A stretch of 64,000 bases of DNA from Rhizobium sp. S152. GTDB taxonomy: Bacteria > Pseudomonadota > Alphaproteobacteria > Rhizobiales > Rhizobiaceae. Of this stretch, positions 35,086-43,453 are shown piece after piece. The notes under the pieces are model-generated. The model ran no database searches and was not told the origin of the DNA. It was given only the letters and a program-made list of their open reading frames with translations. Numbering within the stretch: position 1 is the stretch's first letter; each line of letters begins with the position of its first letter. A program made the translations under genes and the position numbers. The DNA lies in contig NZ_JAUDRZ010000025.1 of NCBI RefSeq assembly GCF_030380735.1, positions 124,001 through 188,000 on the forward strand. Direction: 5' to 3'.

Positions 35086-35649
35086 TTAGAACCGGTAGCC
35101 GACCTGAATGCCGGCGCGTGTCATGCCGCTGTTGGGGCCGTCGCACAGATTGGCGTGCGAGGAGTGGGCGATCTGTGCCATGACATTCCAGTGCGCGTCG
35201 AAGCGATAGCCCGCACCGACATATTCATGAAACAGAAAGCGACAGCCGAGTTCCGGGCCATCATCCGCATAGCCAAGATTGCCATTATGCCAGACGCCGC
35301 CAAAACCGGCTTCGGCAAAGACCTTCTCGCTGAAATTGACGGTCCACGATAGACCGCCGAAAATCTGCGTCGCTTCGCCCGAGGTGCCGATCGACGTGCC
35401 AAGGTTGATGCGCGGGCGCGCCAGCGTTTGCTTCCAGTCAGTTGCCGCATCCTGGCCGAACGGATCGAAGAACACCGTTACTTCAGGAAACACGCCGTCT
35501 TCGCGGCTATGGCCGCCCTGTACCGACGCAGAAGCGCCAAAGCGCAATTCGTCGAAGATCTTGTCATCCGCATGGGCTGTTAGAGGCATAATAAAAATGG
35601 TTGCCACGCTTGCCACCATCAATGCCGCGCGACCGATCGATGCCGTCAT
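35086..35649 (-). CDS. pagL: Lipid A 3-O-deacylase (PagL-like acyloxyacyl hydrolase)
   Basis: 187 residues: signal peptide ending L-T-A-H-A, then an outer-membrane beta-barrel with alternating strands and the active-site H-S-S-H-A-N near the end, closing with Y-R-F, a typical barrel terminus. PagL removes the 3-position acyl chain from lipid A and can dampen immune recognition. The start at 35649 begins the signal peptide; a longer frame to 35760 is unlikely. Confidence 0.8.
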   Translation of the reverse strand: MTASIGRAALMVASVATIFIMPLTAHADDKIFDELRFGASASVQGGHSREDGVFPEVTVFFDPFGQDAATDWKQTLARPRINLGTSIGTSGEATQIFGGLSWTVNFSEKVFAEAGFGGVWHNGNLGYADDGPELGCRFLFHEYVGAGYRFDAHWNVMAQIAHSSHANLCDGPNSGMTRAGIQVGYRF

Positions 35650-35796
35650 ATAGTATACCCCTAGCCCTGGCGCGAATCGCCGAGAGAATTGGTAGCATCC
35701 AGATCGATTTGGTAAAGCGCCGAGACGGTGCCGAGGAGAGATAATCTGAGGTGCTGCCATTCTGCAACATTTTCAAACGTCGAATGCCCCACAAGG

Positions 35797-36516
35797 CTAC
35801 GGGAAATAATCTCGGTGATGCCCGGAAATTCTCTGCACAGCATGCGGCGTGGTTGCATGGAAGAGAGCATCCGGTGGTCGTATAGTATCCTGCAGCAGGC
35901 GCCCGACCGTTATCCCGACTCCCACCGGTGAGGCCAATACATGCCGACGTGGCACGCGCGCCTTCAGATTGGACCGCGCAGCCGCGGAGGAGCTGTGGTA
36001 GATTATCTTGACGATCTCCGGGATGACGTCGCCGGGCTCAAGAGCACTTGCGTACTGCTTGCACGAAGCTGTCCCAGCAGCTCGCTTCGAATCCTTCGGA
36101 CGACGTAAAAGCATGTCCAGTCCCATGTCTCCGGGACCCGCAGACTTGTTCACGTCGAAATAGTCTCCGGCTTCCTTGAAATACCAGAGATACTCGTGCG
36201 TGAAGTCCTCCGAGTCGCTTGGGGATAGGACGCGGAGCAGACTGACAGGGGGGATCGAGATCCCGACCGAGGCTTGCGCTGCCGTGAACACTTTTCCCCG
36301 AGGCTTCAGGTTCGATTTTGGTGAGCAAGTTCGTATCGAGTCCACAACATGCCTTCGGCAGAGGTGTTGGATAGCGAACTTCCTTAGAACACAACTGTCC
36401 ACATATGGGGGGATACATAATTCCCGCTTCCGACGCCCGAGAGCAAGGTCGCCCAAAGTTGCACGGAACACGCCCGATCTGACGGCGCTGCGTTGCGCGG
36501 CCGGTACGCTCTCCAA
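35797..36516 (-). CDS. Uncertain hypothetical ORF
   Basis: A 239-codon open frame whose middle (Y-L-W-Y-F-K-E-A-G-D-Y-F-D-V, then D-M-G-L-D-M-L-L) looks protein-like but whose ends do not. No ribosome site or domain recognised. It may be a relic or chance frame. Confidence 0.3.
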   Translation of the reverse strand: MESVPAAQRSAVRSGVFRATLGDLALGRRKRELCIPPYVDSCVLRKFAIQHLCRRHVVDSIRTCSPKSNLKPRGKVFTAAQASVGISIPPVSLLRVLSPSDSEDFTHEYLWYFKEAGDYFDVNKSAGPGDMGLDMLLRRPKDSKRAAGTASCKQYASALEPGDVIPEIVKIIYHSSSAAARSNLKARVPRRHVLASPVGVGITVGRLLQDTIRPPDALFHATTPHAVQRISGHHRDYFP

Positions 36517-36539
36517 TCTGGAAAGACCGTCGACTTCTT

Positions 36540-36920
36540 CTAGGCCGTCATCCGCACTTCGTCTCGGCTAGTCATCTCCCCGACCAAAGCGGCGATGACA
36601 TCCAACCCATAAGGCTTGGGGACGAACACAGAATCGCCGGGAAGCTCCTCGGGCCTAAGGCGATGTCCGCCCGATGCGATGATCACCGCCACGTTCATGT
36701 GCGTCGTTGAAATCATCCTGGCAAGATCGAGACCGCTCAGGCCGCCCGGCATGTCAACGTCCGTGACCACGGCGTCGATTTCTCGCTGCCCGAGGATGGC
36801 GACTGCCTCAAGGACGTTTGCCGCTTCGAGGACGTCGTATCCTTCGTCGGCGAGAGTGTCGGCAAGCATCATCCGGATCAGGATTTCGTCTTCGACAATG
36901 AGAACTGTACGCTGGTACAT
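36540..36920 (-). CDS. Single-domain response regulator
   Basis: 126 residues, receiver only: V-L-I-V-E-D-E, D-V-D-M-P with the acceptor Asp, I-A-S-G-G-H and F-V-P-K-P-Y. The Met at 36920 (M-Y-Q-R-T-V-L) is preferred over a frame start at 37001. Such stand-alone receivers act as phosphate sinks or partner switches in rhizobial stress phosphorelays. Confidence 0.88.
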   Translation of the reverse strand: MYQRTVLIVEDEILIRMMLADTLADEGYDVLEAANVLEAVAILGQREIDAVVTDVDMPGGLSGLDLARMISTTHMNVAVIIASGGHRLRPEELPGDSVFVPKPYGLDVIAALVGEMTSRDEVRMTA

Positions 36921-37049
36921 GGCAGTCTCCGCTCCGTGGTTACGAGATGAACTCGCTTGCCAAGATTTAGATTGCCCTCGGCCAATAGTATTTGCGAACA
37001 TATTTAATAAAATGCGAACAATCCGCGACAGCCGGAGGCTTGCTGACGG

Positions 37050-37178
37050 TCAAAGCTGGGTCTGCTGCTCGGCTTGGAGACGGGCGGCCCGTAGACGACT
37101 GGTCTTCGCCTCGCGGAGGCGGCGCTCCTCCGGGAGGGCGTCGCGTGCGAGCTGGTACGTTCGGTCGCGGTTTTTAGT
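37050..37178 (-). pseudogene. Small charged ORF lacking a start codon
   Basis: A 42-codon stretch beginning T-K-N-R-D-R-T-Y, with E-E-R-R-L-R-E-A-K-T, of a style I associate with very small rhizobial proteins. No ATG, GTG or TTG is in frame before it, and an ATG one frame away precedes it, so an indel is likely. Confidence 0.4.
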
Positions 37179-37326
37179 CCCTTCCTGCGCCGTGAGGGAA
37201 TTCCGGCTGCCTTGCCGAATTTTCGATCATGACGCTTCCTGTATATTCCGGGAGGAAAACAAGCGACGTGGCGAAAGGTCTCCGTGCGCCACCGGACCGA
37301 AGCGCACATCAGACGTCGCAGCGCCG

Positions 37327-37562
37327 CTAGTTCCTGTTAGCCGCTGCCCAATCGTTCGCGGGTTCCTCGACCGCTTCGGCATCATCGACTGGCACGTCGT
37401 CTGCCGGGTCGGGATCGCGATCAAGCGCGAGGCGAAAATTTCCGACTTCCTCTTTGATCGCGTCGAACACGTCGTCTTGCCTTGCCTCGCCCCGGCGACG
37501 ACGAACGTATCAACGAATTCCTCCAGCCTGTCGCGCAGACGCGCTCTCCATTCCTCAGTCAT
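37327..37562 (-). pseudogene. Small hypothetical gene with a frameshift
   Basis: Starts after AAGGAGGACGTC with M-T-E-E-W-R-A-R-L-R-D-R-L-E-E-F. The protein-like continuation D-D-V-F-D-A-I-K-E-E-V ... D-W-A-A-A-N-R-N is in another frame, with the switch near 37490. The total span is not a multiple of three, as expected for one indel. It overlaps the exonuclease III fragment by 4 bases. Confidence 0.55.
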
Positions 37563-37822
37563 GACGTCCTCCTTTTTCTCTTTTTGACGGATTCGTCGCT
37601 CAATTCGATCCATACGGGCGCGTGGTCGCTCGTGTGGCCCCATCCACGGACATGCCTGTCCACCTCGGCCTTCGACAAACTGGAGGCCGCCTGCGGGCTC
37701 AGCAAAAAGTGGTCGATCCGCAGCCCGGCGTCGCGTGCGTAGGCATTCCGGAAGTAATCCCAGAAACGTTGTACGTGGCGATCTTCACCCCTGCCCCTCT
37801 TCGAGATCGCGCTGCTCCTCAA
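37559..37822 (-). pseudogene. C-terminal fragment of exonuclease III (AP endonuclease family)
   Basis: About 70 residues matching the end of XthA-type exonuclease III: L-R-I-D-H-F-L-L-S and the active-site S-D-H-A-P-V-W, with a basic tail. The N-terminal two thirds are absent upstream, so it is a truncated relic. A shorter relic of the same end is at 30760. Confidence 0.7.
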
Positions 37823-37976
37823 TCGCGGACAGCCGGGCGTTCGCCGCGCCCAGGACCGACGTCAGGAACTCGACGCGCGTCCATCCCAAGAGGTGCGCTT
37901 CCTCGACCAGAGCTGGATCGCGTAGTCGACTGTTTGCTGGAGTTCGACCTTTCGCTCTGTGTTGTCGGAGGGTCAA
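37785..37976 (-). CDS. Uncertain small ORF
   Basis: 63 codons with a plausible helical second half (W-T-R-V-E-F-L-T-S-V-L-G-A-A-N-A-R-L). The first half does not look coding and a frame switch is possible. Not recognised. Confidence 0.3.
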   Translation of the reverse strand: MTLRQHRAKGRTPANSRLRDPALVEEAHLLGWTRVEFLTSVLGAANARLSAIEEQRDLEEGQG

Positions 37977-38231
37977 TCATCGCAGTGTCCGGAGCATCAT
38001 CGTCGTCGGCGATAACCCTAGGAGGTGGCGATCGTTCCTCGTAAGGACGGAGTTTGGAAAGCAGAATTCGAAAACGTCGAGACCGTATGGATGACCGGGT
38101 CTCTCATCATTCTGCTATCGATCGTAATTCATGGAGCGGGGTAATGTCGGTGATGCGCTGGATAGATCGACGTCGCGAACTAGATCCATTGAAGCCCAAC
38201 GCGATTTCGAGCTAGCACAGGAAGCGAAGCC

Positions 38232-39107
38232 ATGCCGCATATCCGGACGGAAGACCTAGATATCGAATTCTTCGAGACGGGAGCGCAGCACGGGAAACCC
38301 GTCCTCCTACTGCATGGCTGGCCGGACGACGCCACGACCTGGAACGCGGTCGCCGAGCGACTGAAGGATCGCCACATGAGGTTCGTGACTCCATATCTGC
38401 GCGGGTTCGGGCCGACCACCTTCCGCAACGGCAGAACGCCAAGAACGGCGAACGGTGGCATCCTTGCGATGGATGCGATTGCACTGATGGACGGGCTCGG
38501 CATCGAACGGTTCTCGGTGGTCGGCCACGACTGGGGATCGCATATCGCCGAATGTCTGGCGATCGGATGGCCCGACCGCGTCGAGCGCATTGCCCAGCTT
38601 TCGTCGATGCCGCGGATGGGCGGCCTTCGGACGCCACCTTTCCGTCAGTCTCAACTCTACTGGTACCAGTGGTTCATGGCGACGAAGCGCGGGGCCGAAG
38701 CAATCGCGAAAGATCCGAAGGGGTTCGCCCGCATCCAGTGGGAGAACTGGGCGCCCGACGGTTGGTTCGACGAAGCCACATTCGAGGAAGTCTCCAAGTC
38801 ATTCGAGAACCGGGACTGGGTGGCCATCAGTCTGCACAGCTATCGGGTTCGCTGGGGGGAAGCGGAACCTGATCCGCGGAGCCTTTGGCTTGAGAGCACT
38901 GTGAAGGAAACCAAGTCTTTGTCACTTCCAGCGATGTTTATCCAGGGAAAGGCAGATGGTGTTACGCCGGAGACGATGTCGGAAAACGTCCATGAGAAGT
39001 TCACGGGGGCGTTTGAGCGCGTACTGTTGCAGAACGTCGGACACTTTCCGCAGCGGGAGGACCCGGAGGCGGTTGCGCGAGAATTGGCGGTCTTTCTCGA
39101 AGGCTAG
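38232..39107 (+). CDS. Alpha/beta hydrolase, epoxide-hydrolase/dehalogenase type
   Basis: 291 residues: oxyanion motif H-G-W-P-D, nucleophile elbow V-V-G-H-D-W-G-S (Asp), and the catalytic His in N-V-G-H-F-P-Q-R-E-D-P. An Asp nucleophile points to epoxide hydrolase or haloalkane dehalogenase chemistry rather than an esterase. The start follows AGGAAG. It converges with a second hydrolase of the same superfamily. Confidence 0.85.
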   Translation: MPHIRTEDLDIEFFETGAQHGKPVLLLHGWPDDATTWNAVAERLKDRHMRFVTPYLRGFGPTTFRNGRTPRTANGGILAMDAIALMDGLGIERFSVVGHDWGSHIAECLAIGWPDRVERIAQLSSMPRMGGLRTPPFRQSQLYWYQWFMATKRGAEAIAKDPKGFARIQWENWAPDGWFDEATFEEVSKSFENRDWVAISLHSYRVRWGEAEPDPRSLWLESTVKETKSLSLPAMFIQGKADGVTPETMSENVHEKFTGAFERVLLQNVGHFPQREDPEAVARELAVFLEG

Positions 39108-39178
39108 CGCCAGCCGGTCGCGGGCTTTTTCCTTGGCGCGCTTGAAGGAGCTTACAATTGTTCCGATAGACAGAAGGT

Positions 39179-40039
39179 TCAGCGCGCCATGAATGCTCGG
39201 ATCGCTACTGCGAGAGCTTCGGGGTTCTCCTCAGCGACGTGATGACCACTATCGATGCCGAACCCGCTAACGTCCTTTGCCCAATCGAGCCAGATTGCCA
39301 CTGGGTCGCCATAGATCCTCTCGAGATCGTCCTGTGTCGACCACAGGCAGAGCATTGGACATTTCACTCTCTTGCCTGCTTCCCGGTCTGCCCGGTCATG
39401 TTCGTGATCGATGCGGATGCCCGCGCGATAGTCCTCTATCATCCCGTGGACAGCGTCAGGGTTGTGGATCACTTCCAGCAGGTCTTCGTAAGCGGCGGCG
39501 CCCATGAGATCAGGCGACAGCGAAGAATACCACGCGGTCGGGTCGGCAAGGATTGCACGCTCCGGCTTCTCGGGCTGGGCGAAGAAGAACCAGTGATACC
39601 AGTCCCTGGCGAACTTCCAGTCCGCGCGTTCTAGGTGTTCAAGAACCGGCAGCCCGTCCACGGTGATCAACCGCCTGATCTTGTCAGGATGATCCATGGC
39701 CATTCGGAAAGCCGTCAAGCTGCCGCGGTCGTGGCCGACCACGTCGAACTCGCGATGTCCCAGCCGTTCCATCAACTCCACGAGTACCGCTGCCTTCGAA
39801 CGCTTCGACGAATGTCTGCTGTCGGGACTATCGGCTGGAATGTAAGAGCGTCCGAAGCCTGGAAGGTCCGGGCAGACGACAGTATGAGACGTTGAAAGAA
39901 GGTCGGCCACCCTCCCCCACGTCATGTGCGTGCGCGGGTGCCCATGCAAAAGCAGCACGGGCCTGCCCTCGCCTCCATGGCGAACCCTCAACCGACCGGT
40001 TTTGACGGCGATCTCAAAGAGAGTGAATCCATCGAACAC
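39179..40039 (-). CDS. Alpha/beta hydrolase, haloacetate-dehalogenase-like
   Basis: 286 residues: H-G-H-P-R-T-H-M-T-W, nucleophile V-V-G-H-D-R-G-S (Asp), W-Y-H-W-F-F-F and the closing S-G-H-H-V-A-E-E-N-P. The G-H-D-R-G elbow and the aromatic W-Y-H-W-F-F segment are characteristic of (fluoro)acetate dehalogenases, though substrate cannot be fixed from sequence. Confidence 0.83.
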   Translation of the reverse strand: MFDGFTLFEIAVKTGRLRVRHGGEGRPVLLLHGHPRTHMTWGRVADLLSTSHTVVCPDLPGFGRSYIPADSPDSRHSSKRSKAAVLVELMERLGHREFDVVGHDRGSLTAFRMAMDHPDKIRRLITVDGLPVLEHLERADWKFARDWYHWFFFAQPEKPERAILADPTAWYSSLSPDLMGAAAYEDLLEVIHNPDAVHGMIEDYRAGIRIDHEHDRADREAGKRVKCPMLCLWSTQDDLERIYGDPVAIWLDWAKDVSGFGIDSGHHVAEENPEALAVAIRAFMAR

Positions 40040-40045
40040 GAAAAG

Positions 40046-40315
40046 CTACTTGTTTTCCGAGGCGAGCTCGCCCGGCTTGAAACTGCCAGGCGTCGACTGC
40101 GGAATGGCGTCGGACGCCGAGCTGTCAGCATCCTTCTCGGCTGTTGACGGGGGTGCGACGCCGCCCGCATGGTCGGAAGACCAAGTCTTCGGCAGATCGC
40201 CCGTCTCCCCACGAACCTCCGCCTCGGCTTCCGCCCAGTGACGCTCGTGATGCCCCTCCGGGCGTCCCTCGGCCTCCCATTTCTCATAGGCTTTCTGCCT
40301 TATTTGTTCGTCCAT
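40046..40315 (-). CDS. DUF2934 protein
   Basis: 89 residues: DUF2934 core K-A-Y-E-K-W-E-A-E-G-R-P-E-G ... R-H-W at the N-terminus, then a long Ser/Pro/Asp-rich tail. It starts 24 bases after a receiver-only gene on the same strand, another pairing of DUF2934 with a receiver domain. Confidence 0.82.
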   Translation of the reverse strand: MDEQIRQKAYEKWEAEGRPEGHHERHWAEAEAEVRGETGDLPKTWSSDHAGGVAPPSTAEKDADSSASDAIPQSTPGSFKPGELASENK

Positions 40316-40339
40316 TGCAGTGCTCCTCTGCTCGCGTGG

Positions 40340-40747
40340 CTAAACCTGTCTCCTCGGGCGATGCGGACAACGCTCCTGCAGCACCCCCAGCACGGTTTCG
40401 GCCGAAAATGGCTCCGAGATGAATTTTGCGTTTTCCGGCAGGTCGCCGGGCGCTGGGACCGCCGCTATCGATGCGACTACCACACAGATGTCGGGCCATC
40501 GCCGGGCCACGTTTCGCGCCAGTTCGAAGCCGTCGGTCGTGCCGGGAGTCTGAACATCGGTGAAGAGAAGCTGCACGGAGCTGTGCTCCTGCAGAAAGTC
40601 GTAGGCGTGTTCGGCGGTCGTCGCTTCGACAATGGCGTATCCAACGTTGGAAATGATGTCGCTGGTGTTCATCAGAATGAACGGCTCGTCGTCGACAACG
40701 ACTGCTATCGGTCTGCGTAGGTTCGCAAAAGTTTCTTTATCCATCAT
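40340..40747 (-). CDS. Single-domain response regulator
   Basis: About 135 residues, receiver only: V-V-V-D-D-E-P-F, L-L-F-T-D-V-Q-T-P-G-T-T-D-G (acceptor Asp), V-V-V-A-S. The usual K-P is replaced by S-E-P-F, so the conserved Lys is missing and phosphorylation switching may be altered. The T-P-G-T-T-D-G stretch matches the DUF2934-receiver fusion, suggesting common origin. In operon with a DUF2934 gene. Confidence 0.85.
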   Translation of the reverse strand: MMDKETFANLRRPIAVVVDDEPFILMNTSDIISNVGYAIVEATTAEHAYDFLQEHSSVQLLFTDVQTPGTTDGFELARNVARRWPDICVVVASIAAVPAPGDLPENAKFISEPFSAETVLGVLQERCPHRPRRQV

Positions 40748-40755
40748 CCGGCATG

Positions 40756-40780
40756 AACCAATACGAAAGGACAAAGTTCC
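40756..40780 (-). promoter_or_regulatory. Near-consensus EcfG-type promoter
   Basis: Minus strand GGAAC-N16-GGTT, one mismatch. It lies only 8 bases before the first start codon of the receiver gene, so the transcript would be nearly leaderless or use a later Met. Confidence 0.4.
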
Positions 40781-40911
40781 CCGAAGTGATCCCTGCTAAA
40801 AAAAGAACAAGGTCGCGAGCTCCTTTGAGCGATCCATATGACGACAACGTCAATTCCAAACCGATACCCAGTCTGCTATCGTCAAGTTCCGACTTCTCGA
40901 AAGGCGATTTG

Positions 40912-41280
40912 ATGAGCGAGATTGAGGGCACGGTCCTGTTGCTCGAAGACGAGCCTTTCATCGCGCTCGACCTTGAGGAAATGCTGGGAGAGCTGGGTGC
41001 GCCGAACGTGGTCACGCTCGCGACTTGCCAGGCGGCTCTCGACTGGCTTTACCACAACAATCCGGTCTTTGCAGTGATCGATCCTCGACTCAAGGACGGC
41101 TACTGCAGTCCGGTCGCACGGCACCTGTCGGCAAAAGGCGTCCCGTTCATCGTGCATTCGGGCGACCCCGAGGGCGCCGGCTTGGAAGACGACGCGTTCG
41201 ACAATGGTGTCTGGCTCCCCAAGCCATCGCCGCCGAACGATCTGCAAGCCGCCATTTCGAGGATTGTCCAGACCTTTTAG
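40912..41280 (+). CDS. Single-domain response regulator
   Basis: 122 residues, receiver only: V-L-L-L-E-D-E-P-F-I-A-L, acceptor Asp in F-A-V-I-D-P-R-L-K-D-G, I-V-H-S-G and W-L-P-K-P. The Met at 40912 begins a normal receiver domain; the open frame extends to 40753 through the divergent promoter. Divergent from the receiver-DUF2934 operon. Confidence 0.85.
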   Translation: MSEIEGTVLLLEDEPFIALDLEEMLGELGAPNVVTLATCQAALDWLYHNNPVFAVIDPRLKDGYCSPVARHLSAKGVPFIVHSGDPEGAGLEDDAFDNGVWLPKPSPPNDLQAAISRIVQTF

Positions 41281-41348
41281 CGCCGTGCCGGCGGAACGAA
41301 GATCGTCAGTGGTTCTGCGGCACCACAACCAAAATGAAGGAGATTGCC

Positions 41349-41450
41349 GTGATCGATCATTCGAAAATCAAGGAACACGCCAAAGTCATTGCCGATCTCG
41401 GGATGGATTTTGCGGTCGTCGAACGGGTGAAGGGCCTTTCCCACTGCTAG
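41349..41450 (+). pseudogene. Truncated DUF2171 fragment
   Basis: GTG start after AAGGAGATTGCC gives M-I-D-H-S-K-I-K-E-H-A-K-V-I, the opening of DUF2171 (PRC-barrel-like) stress proteins. Only 33 codons remain, and the usual G-x-V-D-x-V-E-G-D continuation is degraded (V-V-E-R-V-K-G, then stop). Confidence 0.55.
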
Positions 41451-41668
41451 CGTCGGATTTTCACCGACGTTCGCCGACCGTCGGGCAATTTCCTCGAAGC
41501 GCCTGAAGATGTCACTCATTTACTAGATTAGCCCGACTGCGACGTTGGGTTTGCCGATGCTCATAGGACCGCGATCGTTAGGCGATCACTGCGAAAAGAC
41601 GCTCTTCCAAAGCGTACTGGGCGACAAGGTGCGTGCTCAGTCGGATCCTGAGCGGCCTGTTGAAGGAC

Positions 41669-42538
41669 TTAACGCCCATCGTCCGCACGAGTTAGCCGCC
41701 GCTCTCTCGACTTCGCCGCCGTCCTCGCGCCTCGCAACTCTTCGATCATCGGCTGCCACCAGCCGCGACGCCGCTCGTAGTCGCCTGGTTCCCGGCGCGC
41801 CGGCCACGTATGAACAAGTTCCTCCAAGGTCGCGGCGCGCCATCCTGCCCAGACGTGCTCGTCGTCGGCGTCCGGGTGATGCTCGGAGACCTCGGCCGGG
41901 TCGACGAGTTCCCCGGTGATTTCGGTGATGACGACGATCCCATATGCCGTGGTGTTGACCGGCCGATCCAAAGGCGGGAGATCCGCGCTCGGGACGGGCA
42001 GCCTACGTTCGGACGTCCGGCGCTTTGCTTTCGCTTCCTCTTCGGTGCCCCTCCGGGCCTCGGCCCGCTTTCGTCGCTCTTCAGGTTCAGCTCTCTTCGC
42101 GGCCTCCTCGATCGCTTCCCATCGATGCTGAAGGTCGTCGTACGAGGCGTAGGGAACCTCCCAGACTTTGTCGTCGCCGTTCCAGCGGGCGAAGGGTATC
42201 TGCCGCAGTTCGTCGACGACCGTCCGCGAGAACGGCGTCTTGATGCGGAAGCCGGTCGGTATGACTTCGAGATACGGCGAAGGGATGGGTTCGAACTCGT
42301 AGGCGTCGCGGCCCCTCTCCTCTTCGTACGGCGTCCTGCGATCGGCTTCGGACGCCAGCCATCTGTCAATGCGACGCCGGGCCGTACTGCCGGGGACCGT
42401 CCATGCCTGAAGTGCGTCGCTCCATCGAGCGTTCGGAAAGGTCTCACGGAAGCGGGCGACGGTCATCCTGTCGAAGTCGAAGGAAACGGTTTCGTGCTGC
42501 GGCTTGTCGTCGGTCTCGGGCTGAGGCGTCGCGGTCAT
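41669..42538 (-). CDS. Hypothetical protein with two R-W...W-x-V-P modules
   Basis: 289 residues. Two short modules of the same pattern, F-P-N-A-R-W ... W-T-V-P (about residues 33-48) and I-P-F-A-R-W ... W-E-V-P (about 113-128), resemble the HARP-type motif found beside some SNF2 helicases. A long Arg/Glu/Lys coiled segment follows, then a Trp-rich domain (W-A-G-W-R-A, R-R-G-W-W-Q-P). No catalytic motif recognised. It follows a 60-residue gene on the same strand by 7 bases. Confidence 0.6.
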   Translation of the reverse strand: MTATPQPETDDKPQHETVSFDFDRMTVARFRETFPNARWSDALQAWTVPGSTARRRIDRWLASEADRRTPYEEERGRDAYEFEPIPSPYLEVIPTGFRIKTPFSRTVVDELRQIPFARWNGDDKVWEVPYASYDDLQHRWEAIEEAAKRAEPEERRKRAEARRGTEEEAKAKRRTSERRLPVPSADLPPLDRPVNTTAYGIVVITEITGELVDPAEVSEHHPDADDEHVWAGWRAATLEELVHTWPARREPGDYERRRGWWQPMIEELRGARTAAKSRERRLTRADDGR

Positions 42539-42545
42539 GGGTTCC

Positions 42546-42728
42546 TTACAGAGGGGCGCCCGTCACGGGATTGACGATCGGCGGCTCGCTCTTGTCCTTT
42601 CTGCCGGCGGGCTGCACCGAGCTCGGCGCCATGGATTCTTCGTCGGCCGGCTCGGGATTGGAAGGGGTCGGATGAACGTCGACGGGGCGGCGCTGTTCCG
42701 GGGTCGCATTCGTATCGTTCGTGCCCAT
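42546..42728 (-). CDS. Small Pro-rich hypothetical protein
   Basis: 60 residues, disordered (Pro, Ser, Glu rich; ends I-V-N-P-V-T-G-A-P-L). First gene of the pair with the R-W/W-V-P protein; a near-consensus EcfG-type promoter lies upstream. Confidence 0.55.
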   Translation of the reverse strand: MGTNDTNATPEQRRPVDVHPTPSNPEPADEESMAPSSVQPAGRKDKSEPPIVNPVTGAPL

Positions 42729-42758
42729 GGCTCTGTCTACTCAGGTTGCCAGTCTTAC

Positions 42759-42784
42759 AACGCGCCGAACGGGGGTATCGTTCT
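42759..42784 (-). promoter_or_regulatory. Near-consensus EcfG-type promoter
   Basis: Minus strand AGAAC-N17-CGTT, one mismatch, 30 bases before the start at 42728. Confidence 0.5.
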
Positions 42785-42802
42785 TCTTCGCCGCTGGCCG
42801 GG

Positions 42803-42828
42803 GGAAACTTTCTCGACGACCGGACGTT
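42803..42828 (+). promoter_or_regulatory. Near-consensus EcfG-type promoter
   Basis: GGAAA-N17-CGTT, one mismatch, 21 bases before the start at 42850. Divergent from the similar site at 42759. Confidence 0.5.
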
Positions 42829-42849
42829 ATCCGGTCGGAAGGAGCCTCC

Positions 42850-43359
42850 ATGCCCACATCCCAGACGCGCCCGAATGCCAAAAACGACTTCATGTCAGAT
42901 GCCGACGTCCTTGAGGCAGCCGGCGATCTGGTCGATGCCTTCCTGAAGACGATCCGAGAGCAGGCTCTGGGAAGCGACATCCTCGACACGGATTGTCTGC
43001 CAAATAGCAAGACCCGCATCGAAAACGGATTTCGTTTGGCGATCGTCACCGAACCACGCGAACACGTTCGCCGCCGTCTCGTTGCCGCCGGGAGGGTTCT
43101 TGCTCAATTCCAAGCCGACGTCGGTTCGAGAATTTCGCTAAGGCCAGCCGCAGATGGCGGTGGGCACGGCCTGTTCGGCGCTCTGTCCTCTCGTCGTCTC
43201 GAGCAGCTTTTGGCGTCGATGGAGATGGATCAAATCCGACTTAGCGCGATGTTTGAGCACGCCGACGAGGTCGCCAGGCGTCGTTTCGGAGTTTCAGTTC
43301 CGCCGGGCTTCCGGGATGACGGAACGTATACTTGGCATGGCCACGCGCGACCGCACTGA
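42850..43359 (+). CDS. Hypothetical protein
   Basis: 169 residues, helical and charged ([29 protein letters not shown]). The ATG follows CGGAAGGAGCC, which decides it over an in-frame ATG at 42721. Not recognised. Confidence 0.6.
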   Translation: MPTSQTRPNAKNDFMSDADVLEAAGDLVDAFLKTIREQALGSDILDTDCLPNSKTRIENGFRLAIVTEPREHVRRRLVAAGRVLAQFQADVGSRISLRPAADGGGHGLFGALSSRRLEQLLASMEMDQIRLSAMFEHADEVARRRFGVSVPPGFRDDGTYTWHGHARPH

Positions 43360-43453
43360 TCGGAAGCGGAGGCCGAGTATTTTTCTGGAACAACGCTCGG
43401 AGTTATCACGTTCAGCTTTCTTCTCCCAAAAGAATGCAAGACCGAAAACAAGC

